Of a stretch of 64,000 nt of DNA, positions 1 to 8,016 are shown piece by piece. Origin of the DNA: an uncultured Sulfitobacter sp. (lineage in GTDB: Bacteria > Pseudomonadota > Alphaproteobacteria > Rhodobacterales > Rhodobacteraceae); contig CAJXSZ010000007.1 in assembly GCA_913060815.1 (NCBI GenBank), positions 62,001 through 126,000 on the forward strand, written 5' to 3'. A program made the translations under genes and the position numbers. Each line of letters starts with the position of its first letter. Position 1 is the first letter of the stretch. Below the pieces are notes generated by a model, which made no database searches, was not told the DNA's origin, and saw only the letters and a list, made by a program, of their open reading frames with translations.

Positions 1-127
1 GCGACTATTTGCTGGGCTCTACTGCTGCGCGTGTTGTGCGGCATGCGCCCTGCGCTGTGCACGTTTATCGCAGCACCTGACGCAGGCATCTTCGAATTTT
101 CTATCCAATCAGAAAGGCTTTTCTCTT

Positions 128-634
128 TTGAATATCGACAAGAAGATCGTGGACGATCTTGTCGCAAACAACGTCTCTTTCGTCACCACCGTGCCGTGCA
201 AACAGCTTGCTGGTGTGATCGAGGAAGTCGAGGCGCGCGACGAAATCTTCCATATCCCCTCGAACAAGGAAGACGAAGGCATGGGACTGTGTGCCGGTGC
301 CTTTATGGGCGGCAAGCGCCCTGCGATCATCATGCAGAACACCGCAATCGGGGTGACGATCAATACATTGGCCACTCTGACGCAATTGTACCGGATGCCG
401 CTGCCAATGATCATTTCCTACCGTGGCGAGTTGCGCGAGCCCGTGGCCTGCCAGGTCGAAATGGCCGTGCACACAAAAGCATTGTTGGCGCAGTTGAACA
501 TCCCGACCTATCACTTCCACTGGAAAGATGACGTCCAAGAATTCGACAATATCCTGAAATACACATTCATGTGCAACAAACCTGTGGCGATCCTGACCGA
601 CGCCAACTTCTGGGGAGGCTATGGCGACCAATGA
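128..634 (+). CDS. comD: Sulfopyruvate decarboxylase, alpha subunit
   Basis: This is the small subunit carrying the ThDP-activating half of a two-chain decarboxylase that converts 3-sulfopyruvate to sulfoacetaldehyde and CO2 in the cytoplasm. The 168-residue product has the VPCKQL segment near residue 22 and the catalytic-glutamate stretch SNKEDEGMG near residue 45, as in ComD proteins. The chosen start is a TTG at 128, because it follows AGAAAGG (111-117) at good spacing and gives the expected N-terminus. The stop overlaps the comE start as ATGA (631-634), so the two subunits are translationally coupled. Phosphonopyruvate decarboxylase is the main alternative, but that enzyme is normally a single chain. 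Confidence 0.85.
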   Translation: MNIDKKIVDDLVANNVSFVTTVPCKQLAGVIEEVEARDEIFHIPSNKEDEGMGLCAGAFMGGKRPAIIMQNTAIGVTINTLATLTQLYRMPLPMIISYRGELREPVACQVEMAVHTKALLAQLNIPTYHFHWKDDVQEFDNILKYTFMCNKPVAILTDANFWGGYGDQ

Positions 635-1185
635 TCCGTTCTGAAATTCTCAAAGAAATCGCCCCGATCCTTAACCCGCACCTCATCGTGTGTAACATCG
701 GTCTTCCCAGTCAAGAGCTGCACATGATCGACGACAATGAGCGTAACTTTTATATGCTTGGCACAATGGGTCTGTCGTCTTCCATCGGTTTTGGTCTGGC
801 GCTTGCGCAAGAAAAACCTGTGATTTCTATCGACGGGGACGGATCTGTTCTGACCAACCTCGGCACGCTGCCGACCATCGCAAACAACGCTGTGGGCAAC
901 TACACTTTGCTGATCATCGACAACGGGTCATATGGCTCAACTGGGGACCAACCGACTTATGCCGGCATGAAAACCAACCTCACGGACGTGGCGCGGGCCT
1001 GTGGCTGCGAAAACGTGATCGAGGTGCAGGACAAAGACCTTGGGCCAGTCCTTCAACAGGCTGTGGACAGCGATCAAATGACCATCATCGTGTGCAAATG
1101 CGACAGCGGAAACATCAAGCTGCCCGTTATCACACTGGACCCGGTTGTCATCCGCCACCGGTTTATGGAAGCTGTAAAAGCCTAA
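631..1185 (+). CDS. comE: Sulfopyruvate decarboxylase, beta subunit
   Basis: This is the ThDP-binding subunit that pairs with ComD. The 184-residue protein carries the thiamine diphosphate motif as GDGS followed about 26 residues later by DNGSYG, the common DN variant of the GDG-x(24-27)-NN signature. The start at 631 is preferred over longer readings because it overlaps the comD stop. Its own stop overlaps the next start as TAATG (1183-1187), so comD, comE and the FMN dehydrogenase form one tightly coupled operon. The likely pathway is sulfolactate to sulfopyruvate to sulfoacetaldehyde; the enzyme that would cleave sulfoacetaldehyde (Xsc) is not in the window. Confidence 0.85.
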   Translation: MIRSEILKEIAPILNPHLIVCNIGLPSQELHMIDDNERNFYMLGTMGLSSSIGFGLALAQEKPVISIDGDGSVLTNLGTLPTIANNAVGNYTLLIIDNGSYGSTGDQPTYAGMKTNLTDVARACGCENVIEVQDKDLGPVLQQAVDSDQMTIIVCKCDSGNIKLPVITLDPVVIRHRFMEAVKA

Positions 1186-2312
1186 TGTCTGTCGATGCCA
1201 TCCACAGTGCCGAAGACGCACGGCTAATTGCAAAGCGACGCCTGCCGTGGATGGTGTTCGACTACATTGACGGATCCGCCGGACGTGAAACAGGGGCAGC
1301 GCGCAACCGTGCTGCCCTCGATGCCCTGACGTTGCAGCCCCGCATCCTACGCGATGTGTCCACCCGAGATCTAAGTGTGTCCCTGTTCGGTACACAAGCC
1401 ACGCGCCCGTTTGGCATCGCGCCAATGGGTATGTGCAACCTCAGCGCGCCGGGGGCGGATCTGATGCTGGCCCGTTTGGCCGCAAAATACAAAGTGCCTC
1501 ATGGTGTGTCGACCGTGGCGTCCACACCGCTTGAGCAGATCATCGACGTGGCTGACGGGCACGCATGGTTCCAACTGTATTTCACAGGCGACGGGACCGG
1601 CACGTTCAAATTGGTCGAACGCGCCAAGGCCGCTGGATACACCACCCTTGTGTTGACCGTAGACGTCCCAGAGGTCGGTCGCCGGCCCCGCGAATTGCGC
1701 CATGGTTTCAAAATGCCGTTCTCGATCGGACCGCGCCAGTTCATTGATTTCGCCCTGCATCCAAGATGGTCACTGACCCAGCTGGCCGCGGGCAAACCCC
1801 AAATGGCCAACTTTGAGATGGACGGCTATGACTTTGACCGCACCGAAAGTCGCGCCAAAGCCACATGGGATACGCTGGCCAGATTGCGTGACATGTGGCC
1901 GGGCAAATTGGTTGTCAAAGGGGTGCTTGACGTAGAAGACGCTGCAGCCCTGCAGAAAGCTGGCGTCGATGGCATTCAAGTGTCCAGCCACGGTGCGCGC
2001 CAATTGGAAAGCGCGCCAACCCCGGTCGAAGTGTTGCCGCAGATACGCACCGAGGTCGGCTCAGATTTCCCTTTGTTTTTCGACAGCGGAATAAGGTCCG
2101 GCGAAGATGTCCTGCGTGCCCTAAACCAAGGCGCAGATTTCGTATTCTTGGGCCGTATCTTACAGTTCGCCATCGCAGCTGGAGGGGAGTCGGGACTGCA
2201 CCGACTTTGGAACATACTCAGCGACGAGATGAGCATCGCGATGGCCCAGACTGGGCAAGCGCGGCTTTCTACCAACCCTGAGCCTCCTTCAAGTCAAGCA
2301 ATCAACCTTTGA
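1185..2312 (+). CDS. FMN-dependent alpha-hydroxyacid dehydrogenase (candidate sulfolactate dehydrogenase)
   Basis: This 375-residue enzyme belongs to the glycolate oxidase / L-lactate dehydrogenase family, which oxidises 2-hydroxy acids to 2-oxo acids using FMN. The flavin lysine is seen as VVKGV (K245). The active-site histidine lies in SSHGARQLES (H269), where the usual family form is SNHGGRQLDG. The FMN phosphate loop is DSGIRSGED. There is no membrane anchor. The start overlaps the comE stop by one base. Given that coupling, I infer that it makes sulfopyruvate from sulfolactate, the role given to SlcD-type dehydrogenases. Lactate or another hydroxy acid cannot be excluded, and the altered active-site loop would fit an unusual substrate. 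Confidence 0.75.
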   Translation: MSVDAIHSAEDARLIAKRRLPWMVFDYIDGSAGRETGAARNRAALDALTLQPRILRDVSTRDLSVSLFGTQATRPFGIAPMGMCNLSAPGADLMLARLAAKYKVPHGVSTVASTPLEQIIDVADGHAWFQLYFTGDGTGTFKLVERAKAAGYTTLVLTVDVPEVGRRPRELRHGFKMPFSIGPRQFIDFALHPRWSLTQLAAGKPQMANFEMDGYDFDRTESRAKATWDTLARLRDMWPGKLVVKGVLDVEDAAALQKAGVDGIQVSSHGARQLESAPTPVEVLPQIRTEVGSDFPLFFDSGIRSGEDVLRALNQGADFVFLGRILQFAIAAGGESGLHRLWNILSDEMSIAMAQTGQARLSTNPEPPSSQAINL

Positions 2313-2527
2313 CCAAGTTTTACCAGACGTCCGTGGCCCCAAAACTGAACATAAATTCACAGAAGTCCCTTCGTCTACAAACGTTTGGCTTGCGTTTGAT
2401 AGCGAAGCGGGAAAACTCCTTAAGGTGAGCGGCAGGTATCAAATCGGCCACCCATTTAAGCGGCCTATGTTTGTCGAATCCGACGCTTTAAAGCCGCGAA
2501 AAGTCGTCATTAAAAAAATGCTCTGTC

Positions 2528-3946
2528 ATGACTTCAGAAGGCACGCATCTAGATCCAGAAGACTGGGATGATTTTGGCCGTGACATGCACAAGCTAATGG
2601 ATCAACGCCTTGCTCGAATGAAGAATGCGCGGGACTTGCCCTGGCAACCTAAGCCCGATGATCTTGCGGATAGGGTATCCCTCACGCGCCGGACCATTGG
2701 CGTTGGCGCAGAACAAGCGTTCGCGCGTTTAGCCGATGACATTATGCCTTACGCGACCGGCAATACGCATCCACGATTTTTTGGTTGGGTACATGGGGCC
2801 GGGCTTGCAGTTTCTGTTGGGGCTGAACTGGTGGCTGCGACGATGAACAGCAACTGTGGTGGCCGCGATCATGGTGCCATCGAAGTCGAGCGGGCCGTTC
2901 TGGATTGGTTACTTGGTGTTTCAGGATTGCCCGAGAGTGCATCAGCCATTCTGACCACCGGCACATCGCAAGCCACAATTCTGGCGTTGACCGCTGCGCG
3001 CAACAAGCAATTTGGCCATGACGTTAGAGAAACAGGTATCCAAGCGCTGCCACGCGTCGCCGTTTATGTGCGCCGTGGTACGCATTCGTGCATCGGCAAG
3101 GCCCTTGAAGCGATGGGCTACGGGACCGAGGCAATCCACGTAGTCGAAACGGACGATGAAATGAGGATGGATGTCGCGTCATTGAAGTGCGCAGTTATAG
3201 AAGACCAAGCCGCTGGTCGCGTTCCTTTGGCTGTGATTGGTACCGCAGGTTCGGTTAACACTGGTTCGTTCGACAAACTAAACGAGTTGGCTGATTTCTG
3301 TCAGGATCAAGATATCTGGCTCCATGTGGATGCCGCCTTTGGGTTTTGGACCCGTCTCGCGGATGATCCATGGGCGCAGCTCGTTGACGGGATGGAACGG
3401 GTAAACTCGATTGCCTGCGATTTTCACAAATGGATGTCTATCCCTTATGATTGCGGTGCCTGCATGATCTACAATCGCACCTTGCATCTTGATACGTTCA
3501 CATCGCGCCCAAATTATCTTGAACAACAAAAAGAAGGGCTTGGCGGAGGCGATTTATGGTTTTGTGACTATGGGTTGGAACTGTCGCGTGGATTTCGCGC
3601 CCTCAAAATCTGGACAGCGATAAAATCGATCGGCACGCAAGCCTTCGCTGCGTCCATTAGCGACAACTGCAAGCAGACTGCTTTGATGGCTGAGTTGGTC
3701 GAAGCATCCGATGTGCTGGACCTTTCATTCCCCGTTTCTTCCAATATTTGCTGCTTCTACGTCGCATACGGCAAAGTGAACGAAATCGCGGCCGAGCTTC
3801 AGCTCTCTGGCGATGCCGTATTCTCGACGACCATTATCAAAGGCAAAGCGAGTCTACGAGCAGCCTTAGTCAATCACCGAACGACATCCGAGGATATTCG
3901 TGAGTCGATCCGTGCCGTTGAGGCTGCGGTTAGACGTCAAATGTAG
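2528..3946 (+). CDS. Group II PLP-dependent decarboxylase
   Basis: This 472-residue protein is of the aromatic-L-amino-acid / glutamate / cysteine sulfinate decarboxylase type. HVDAAFG holds the PLP-ring aspartate and DFHKWMSIPYDCG holds the Schiff-base lysine K301. TTGTSQATILAL is the phosphate-binding region. Its substrate cannot be read from sequence. Because it follows a sulfonate module, cysteate or cysteine sulfinate is an attractive guess, but the gene is 215 bases downstream, so it is probably a separate unit. No clear ribosome-binding site precedes the ATG at 2528. The gene is visibly less GC-rich than comDE, which suggests a different origin. Confidence 0.8.
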   Translation: MTSEGTHLDPEDWDDFGRDMHKLMDQRLARMKNARDLPWQPKPDDLADRVSLTRRTIGVGAEQAFARLADDIMPYATGNTHPRFFGWVHGAGLAVSVGAELVAATMNSNCGGRDHGAIEVERAVLDWLLGVSGLPESASAILTTGTSQATILALTAARNKQFGHDVRETGIQALPRVAVYVRRGTHSCIGKALEAMGYGTEAIHVVETDDEMRMDVASLKCAVIEDQAAGRVPLAVIGTAGSVNTGSFDKLNELADFCQDQDIWLHVDAAFGFWTRLADDPWAQLVDGMERVNSIACDFHKWMSIPYDCGACMIYNRTLHLDTFTSRPNYLEQQKEGLGGGDLWFCDYGLELSRGFRALKIWTAIKSIGTQAFAASISDNCKQTALMAELVEASDVLDLSFPVSSNICCFYVAYGKVNEIAAELQLSGDAVFSTTIIKGKASLRAALVNHRTTSEDIRESIRAVEAAVRRQM

Positions 3947-4208
3947 CTGATGCAGCAATTTTCACGCTGCGAGCGCACGCAGCATGAAATTCCAATTCAC
4001 GGGTTGGGCTCGAAGCCGCCATTTGCAGCAATGGCCATCAATGCCCGCTATTGGCTGTCCCTGTTCAGGCTGGCAAGGTGTGCAATCACCGAGCCAGCCC
4101 CAACCGACACCTGAGCAGCATACCCAGGAATGGCTATAGCCCGGCTAACATGCCATGTGCGGGTCGTGCAACTTCGCATAGAGAGCCACTTGTGGATATG
4201 AGAGCGGT

Positions 4209-4445
4209 GTGAGCGATCTAAAAGCGGCAGTGAGCCATACGCCTGCGTTGAACTGGATCATAACGGCCAACACGTTTAATCAAATGCCGCAAGCGTTTTT
4301 GGACCGCTGCACGATCGTAGAGCTGGCGGAACTATGCGTGCCCCAGCTCACCGCAGAGGGGGGTGAGCTGCTTGGTGCAGCAATGCCTAACACAGATGTA
4401 AACGGGTCGCCGGACGCGGACAAGCCATGTCACTACGCGGGTTAA
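4209..4445 (+). pseudogene. AAA+ ATPase fragment
   Basis: This is a short reading frame opening with GTG, about 78 codons. Residues 14-38 read NWIITANTF, then MPQAFLDRCTIVEL. This resembles the sensor-1 to arginine-finger segment of Lon-like AAA+ ATPases (TAN followed by P-x-L-x-DR). No Walker A or Walker B motif precedes it and the similarity stops after about 45 residues, so I read it as a leftover of a larger ATPase gene rather than a working gene. The preceding stretch 3947-4208 shows nothing recognisable. Confidence 0.4.
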
Positions 4446-4773
4446 AGCGGTTGGTCGACAAGCTGGTGGAAATGCAAAACAGGCCAAGACTGCATTAAGT
4501 AGAACGACTACCATGATTGTTTAACGACCAAGCAAGAGACGCAGTCTCGCGCAGTTGTTTTGGGACAAAACGGCGGAGCGCCTCCCCGGCGCAAGGGGCA
4601 GACAGGTAGCTCTTAGAGCTACCTATAGTCTGTCTCTATAGGTAGAACTTCGCGCTACAAATATCTGTTTATCCACATAAAATGACTGTCATACAGGCGC
4701 TATGTGGGAAAGAGTTCTTGGTATCGAAAAACCAAGCTCCTACCGCCTCCTAAATAAGATCAGGAGCCCGGCA
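4446..4773. other. Non-coding region upstream of the relaxase gene, possible oriT
   Basis: This 328-base gene-free stretch is rich in inverted repeats. GAGAC/GTCTC arms lie at 4536-4548. Two perfect 8-bp dyads abut or overlap at 4605-4623 and 4621-4643. Their position about 130 bases before a relaxase gene is typical of a transfer origin. The relaxase ribosome-binding site AGGAG is at 4762-4766. No other gene was seen here. Confidence 0.45.
4605..4643. repeat. Paired overlapping hairpins, candidate transfer-origin core
   Basis: GGTAGCTC (4605-4612) pairs with GAGCTACC (4616-4623) across a 3-base loop. ACCTATAG (4621-4628) pairs with CTATAGGT (4636-4643) across a 7-base loop. The two dyads share three bases and could form alternative structures. 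MobV-type relaxases nick next to a hairpin just upstream of their own gene, which matches this place. The nick site itself is not identified. Confidence 0.45.
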
Positions 4774-6074
4774 ATGTCATACCAATTTATACATATCGAA
4801 ACGTATTCAGAAGCCGCCAAAAAGGTGAGCAGCACAGACGGGCATTTCAATTCCGCCGCGCAGGTTTTGGGGGAAGCGTTACGCGAGCCGGAATATTTTA
4901 AACATGTGGAAGAGCCCGGCTCGGTGTATAAAGTCGGTGGCACTATGTCTGTCCGGCAACTTCAAGAAAACGCACCAGTATTCTGGATGGCCTGCGCGAA
5001 GCCGTCACTCGCAAAGATGGCACGACATACACACGTAAACTGCGCAGTGACGCCGCGACGCTGTATACAGAAATCCATTCGCACCCCCTGCCCGCTGCCG
5101 ATCTTCTGTCAGACAAGAAAGCGCATGGCTCTGATATAAGAGAATGGATCAACCATGCGCTGGCTGATTTTACGGCCCGCATGCCAGATGACATTGATTG
5201 GTCTGCAGTGATGCATTTGGATGAGGGCTTTGTCCATTTCCACATCATTGCCATCAATACACACGACCCCAAACTGGACGCGAACAAACTACATGCTGGC
5301 AAGGTCGCAGCAGCAATGCTGCGTGATGAGTTGGATACCCCTACGGCCATCCTATCACTCCCCAAGCCCGCATTTGAAAAGCGCCCCAACAAGCCCAAGC
5401 AACCCCGCCCCTCTAAAAACCGCGAGACCCAGAAGAAGAACAAGATTAAACGAGAAGCACAATTGGCCGCGTGGGAGGTGACCTGCAAGGAGGTCGCAGC
5501 ACGCAACGCTGACCTGATGACGCAATGGGAAGCCGAGAACGGTGAGCACCTCCAAGTCGCACGCAAAACGCGTGGCCCTATCCCAGAAAAGGAAGCCTAC
5601 TCTGCCGCGTTAAAACAGCTTCAGGACCGATATTACGAGAAGGTCGGCAAGCCTTGTGGCCTGTTGCGCGATGGCCCACGTAAGCAACGCCTGTCCACTC
5701 AACAACACGCAGCGCAAAAAGCTGCAGCCAAGGATATAAAAAACAGCATCAAGGAGGTCAAAAGCAGCCTGGTGCGCGCCGAAGACAATGCTGGGCAGGC
5801 GTTAGACGTCAAAGAACGCTACTTGCAAAAAGAAGCCGAACTGGACGCAGGCATCGCCGCATTGGATGAACTGGTGACACAGATCGCGTCGGGAGACGCA
5901 GAAGTCACCGAGGACGACATTACCATGAAAGACATGCCAACATTCATTGAACGCCTATTTGGACCCAAGCCATCAAACACAAAAATCGGTAACTTGTTTC
6001 GGAAACTGGTCAATCTCATCGGGCGCGTGAGCGAAAGCGAACAACGCGGGCCAGACCAGTCACCAAAGCCATGA
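4774..6074 (+). pseudogene. MobV/Pre-like plasmid mobilization relaxase, frameshifted
   Basis: The N-terminal part (4774 to about 4970) begins MSYQFIHIETYS, as in MobV-like mobilization proteins. The rest is read in a different frame: upstream codons of that frame (from about 4975) give ILDGLREAVTRKDGTTYTRK and run without a stop to 6074. The second part holds the metal-binding motif HLDEGFVHFH with DANKLHAGK after it, then a charged coiled-coil-like C-terminus. A one-base deletion, or a minus-one shift, is needed near 4951-4975 to join the parts (about 433 codons). The start follows AGGAG with 7-base spacing. The tract CAAGAAAACG is not a standard slippery heptamer, so a disabling mutation or a sequencing error is more likely than programmed frameshifting. 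Confidence 0.7.
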
Positions 6075-6107
6075 CCGCTCTATGGAAAGGGCATCATATT
6101 CCCAATG

Positions 6108-6137
6108 ACACGAACGGCCCTTTGCTGCCGTTCGTGT
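6108..6137 (+). terminator. Hairpin downstream of the relaxase gene
   Basis: A perfect 11-bp stem (6108-6118 with 6127-6137) closes an 8-base loop, 33 bases after the relaxase stop. No run of T follows, so it is a terminator-like hairpin rather than a classic intrinsic terminator. Confidence 0.5.
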
Positions 6138-6288
6138 GAAACGCGTCTAATGGCAGCTCCCAGCCCAAAGCGGACATGGCCAAACGAAACCTTGGGCGGA
6201 TTGCGTACCTTCGCTGCGCCCGCTAACTAAACTGGGCAATTTGAAGAAAGCGGACGCTCAGGGCTCTGACCCAGCTTTTTCGATGTGC

Positions 6289-6315
6289 ACCGCAGCGAAC
6301 GGCAGCAAGGAGCCC
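6289..6315 (+). repeat. 27-base direct repeat, left copy
   Basis: This is identical over 27 bases to 7559-7585. The shared core reads CGCAGCGAACGGCAGCAAGG. The pair brackets the orphan gene at 6430-7458. Confidence 0.85.
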
Positions 6316-6429
6316 AAGAGTGCCCAATGCTGCGGAGTGTTTGAACGACTGCTGTTTCGCCAGAGGTCAAAAATTCGCCACTATATTGTGTTGATATTTG
6401 ACTGATCTTGATAGCGAAAGGCAGTCAAA

Positions 6430-7458
6430 ATGCTTATGAATTTGTTGGGAAAATCAAATCATCGTCCGTATCTTGCCCTTCGGGCACCGGCGCAGAAAAT
6501 GATCCGGCGTAAGCAACTCCCGTCGATTGAAGAGCTTCGAAACACGATAAGTAAAGGCTCCGCTCTCGTGTCTTCATGGGCTAACGCTGAAAGTGGTCGC
6601 AAGAAAGCCGGTTCCCGGATACCACGTGGGCCCAGTATTGAGGAATTTCTCAGTGAAGTATCCGAAGAAATCAGACTTTTTCAGCCGATTACCAAAGGCA
6701 AAGGTATGAGCATTGATCAATTGGCCGAGCGTGCAACAATTTATCGTCTGATCTTATCGCCAATGACAGATGTTGAGAATGTCATCGCCCTGTTCAAGGA
6801 CAAGGATGCAGCTCGCGCACTTCGATCTCGTGTTGATATGCTTAAGGGAAAGGTTGACACATTTGAAGCTCAGAAAAGAGCCTATCAGAAAGCCATGATG
6901 GACTGGGAACATCAAGGAAACATCGCGCGTTATCACGAAGAAGATGACTTTATAGGATTGCTTCAAGACGCTGATACCCTTGATCGGGATCTTTGGCACG
7001 TGGTTGCTTGTGAAATAGAACGTGGCGTTAAGGTGGATGAAGATGCACTTTTCTGGGCGTTATCCCAACCTTCCTGTGATCATGCAACCGTTGCGGCTTT
7101 CGTGCAAAAATACATAGAGCAAGGATACGCAGCTTCGCGGGTTGCAAGGGAGAGCAAGAAAAACAGTTCCCAGTTTGCCGATGCGTTTGCAGCCGTTATT
7201 CAACGTTGGAATGACGGGCTTTATGAGACAGCAACTCTGGATCTCACAAACTGGAATTTCAAAGCTTGTGAAGCAGCCTTTCTCAAACAACGCGAAAAGG
7301 CGAGGGATACGCTCGGCCGGGAGGCATGGAGCGTTCCTAAGGATCTGTTTAGAGCATTTCCCGGAAATTCACCGCAACCGCATTTATACTATCGCCATGG
7401 TATGGGACTGATGGAATTACCACCTCGCCTCGAAGACTATTTTACGTCTGGCGATTGA
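6430..7458 (+). CDS. Hypothetical protein, 342 residues
   Basis: I do not recognise this protein. It is soluble, with no signal peptide or membrane segment, and largely helical in appearance. A basic N-terminus (residues 5-35) is followed by charged segments (about residues 125-165) that could form a coiled coil. An aromatic, proline-rich tail ends PPRLEDYFTSGD. The start ATG follows GAAAGG with suitable spacing; ATG 6436 is possible. It stands alone between identical 27-base direct repeats, next to a mobilization gene and an insertion-sequence scrap, and its base composition is lower in GC than the chromosomal genes. A passenger gene of a mobile element is the natural reading; no function is proposed. 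Confidence 0.6.
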   Translation: MLMNLLGKSNHRPYLALRAPAQKMIRRKQLPSIEELRNTISKGSALVSSWANAESGRKKAGSRIPRGPSIEEFLSEVSEEIRLFQPITKGKGMSIDQLAERATIYRLILSPMTDVENVIALFKDKDAARALRSRVDMLKGKVDTFEAQKRAYQKAMMDWEHQGNIARYHEEDDFIGLLQDADTLDRDLWHVVACEIERGVKVDEDALFWALSQPSCDHATVAAFVQKYIEQGYAASRVARESKKNSSQFADAFAAVIQRWNDGLYETATLDLTNWNFKACEAAFLKQREKARDTLGREAWSVPKDLFRAFPGNSPQPHLYYRHGMGLMELPPRLEDYFTSGD

Positions 7459-7558
7459 GGTAGTCACCAATTGCGGAACTTGGCGCAACCGCAGCGAAAT
7501 GGGGCTTTGTTCGCATTGCCGCCTCTCGCCTTCCGATTTGGCGGTGATTTCGTTTGCA

Positions 7559-7585
7559 ACCGCAGCGAACGGCAGCAAGGAGCCC
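7559..7585 (+). repeat. 27-base direct repeat, right copy
   Basis: This is identical to 6289-6315 and in the same orientation. The copies differ just outside: GCAC before the left copy becomes GCAAC before the right one. Confidence 0.85.
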
Positions 7586-7821
7586 TCTTTACCGCGTTTC
7601 TGCACAGCGGTTAATGTCCGATATCACGGTGGAGCCAAAGACGTTCAACAAACACTTTGTGTTTTGAACCGGGTTTGTGGAAGCATCAAGCAAGGATTTT
7701 TGAGGACATGCCAAAAAGGAGTGTTTTTGACGCACAGGCTATGGCAGCAGGTTTTTGTCCGTACAGTGGCCGTTCGTAACTGGCGCGACAAATGCCGGGT
7801 AAAGCCCAATTTGATGTAAGC

Positions 7822-7924
7822 ATGACCCCGAGGGACCACTGCCTCCATCTCGGACAGGAACACCTCGCGTCTGCTTCTTCTTCATCGCATCGCGAAAGCC
7901 AGGAAATGCAGGTTGCTTTGGCAT
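7822..7924 (-). pseudogene. IS5-family transposase N-terminal remnant
   Basis: On the minus strand from 7924 one frame reads MPKQPAFPGFRDAMKKKQTR, and an adjacent frame continues EVFLSEMEAVVPRG. Joined, these match the usual opening of IS5-family transposases (KQPxFPGLRDAMKKKxTRRExFLxEMxxVVPW). A small indel near 7864 breaks the frame, and nothing of the DDE catalytic region follows. This is a dead fragment of an insertion sequence; its terminal inverted repeats could not be placed. Confidence 0.65.
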
Positions 7925-8016
7925 CTAATGGGCTCCTTGCAGACGGCTTCCCAAACTTATCAGTTCACGCCGAAAGCGGGAGGTTTTTCAGACGTTCCCA
8001 TAGAAGATATTTACAT

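Larger units (their letters stand above)
6075..6429. other. Gene-free stretch with hairpin and repeat copies
   Basis: This 355-base region holds the hairpin at 6108-6137, an inverted relative of the dispersed GCAGCGAAGG element near 6208-6220, and the left copy of a 27-base direct repeat (6289-6315). The ribosome-binding site GAAAGG of the next gene is near 6416-6421. I see no gene in it. Confidence 0.6.
7459..8016. other. Gene-free stretch with repeats and transposase remnant
   Basis: These 558 bases contain a partial copy of the repeat core near 7484-7497, the right copy of the 27-base repeat (7559-7585) and a broken IS5-type transposase start (7822-7924). No intact gene is visible. Confidence 0.6.

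Noticed and set aside
31-531. Long plus-strand frame overlapping comD
   Set aside because: It is a shadow of comD in another frame and has no ribosome site or domain.
4963-4971. Programmed minus-one frameshift in the relaxase gene
   Set aside because: The CAAGAAAAC tract is not a standard X-XXY-YYZ heptamer and no stimulatory hairpin follows closely; a mutation or sequencing error is simpler.
7499-7819. 106-codon plus-strand frame
   Set aside because: It overlaps a 27-base repeat and lies opposite or beside the IS5 remnant, with no domain.
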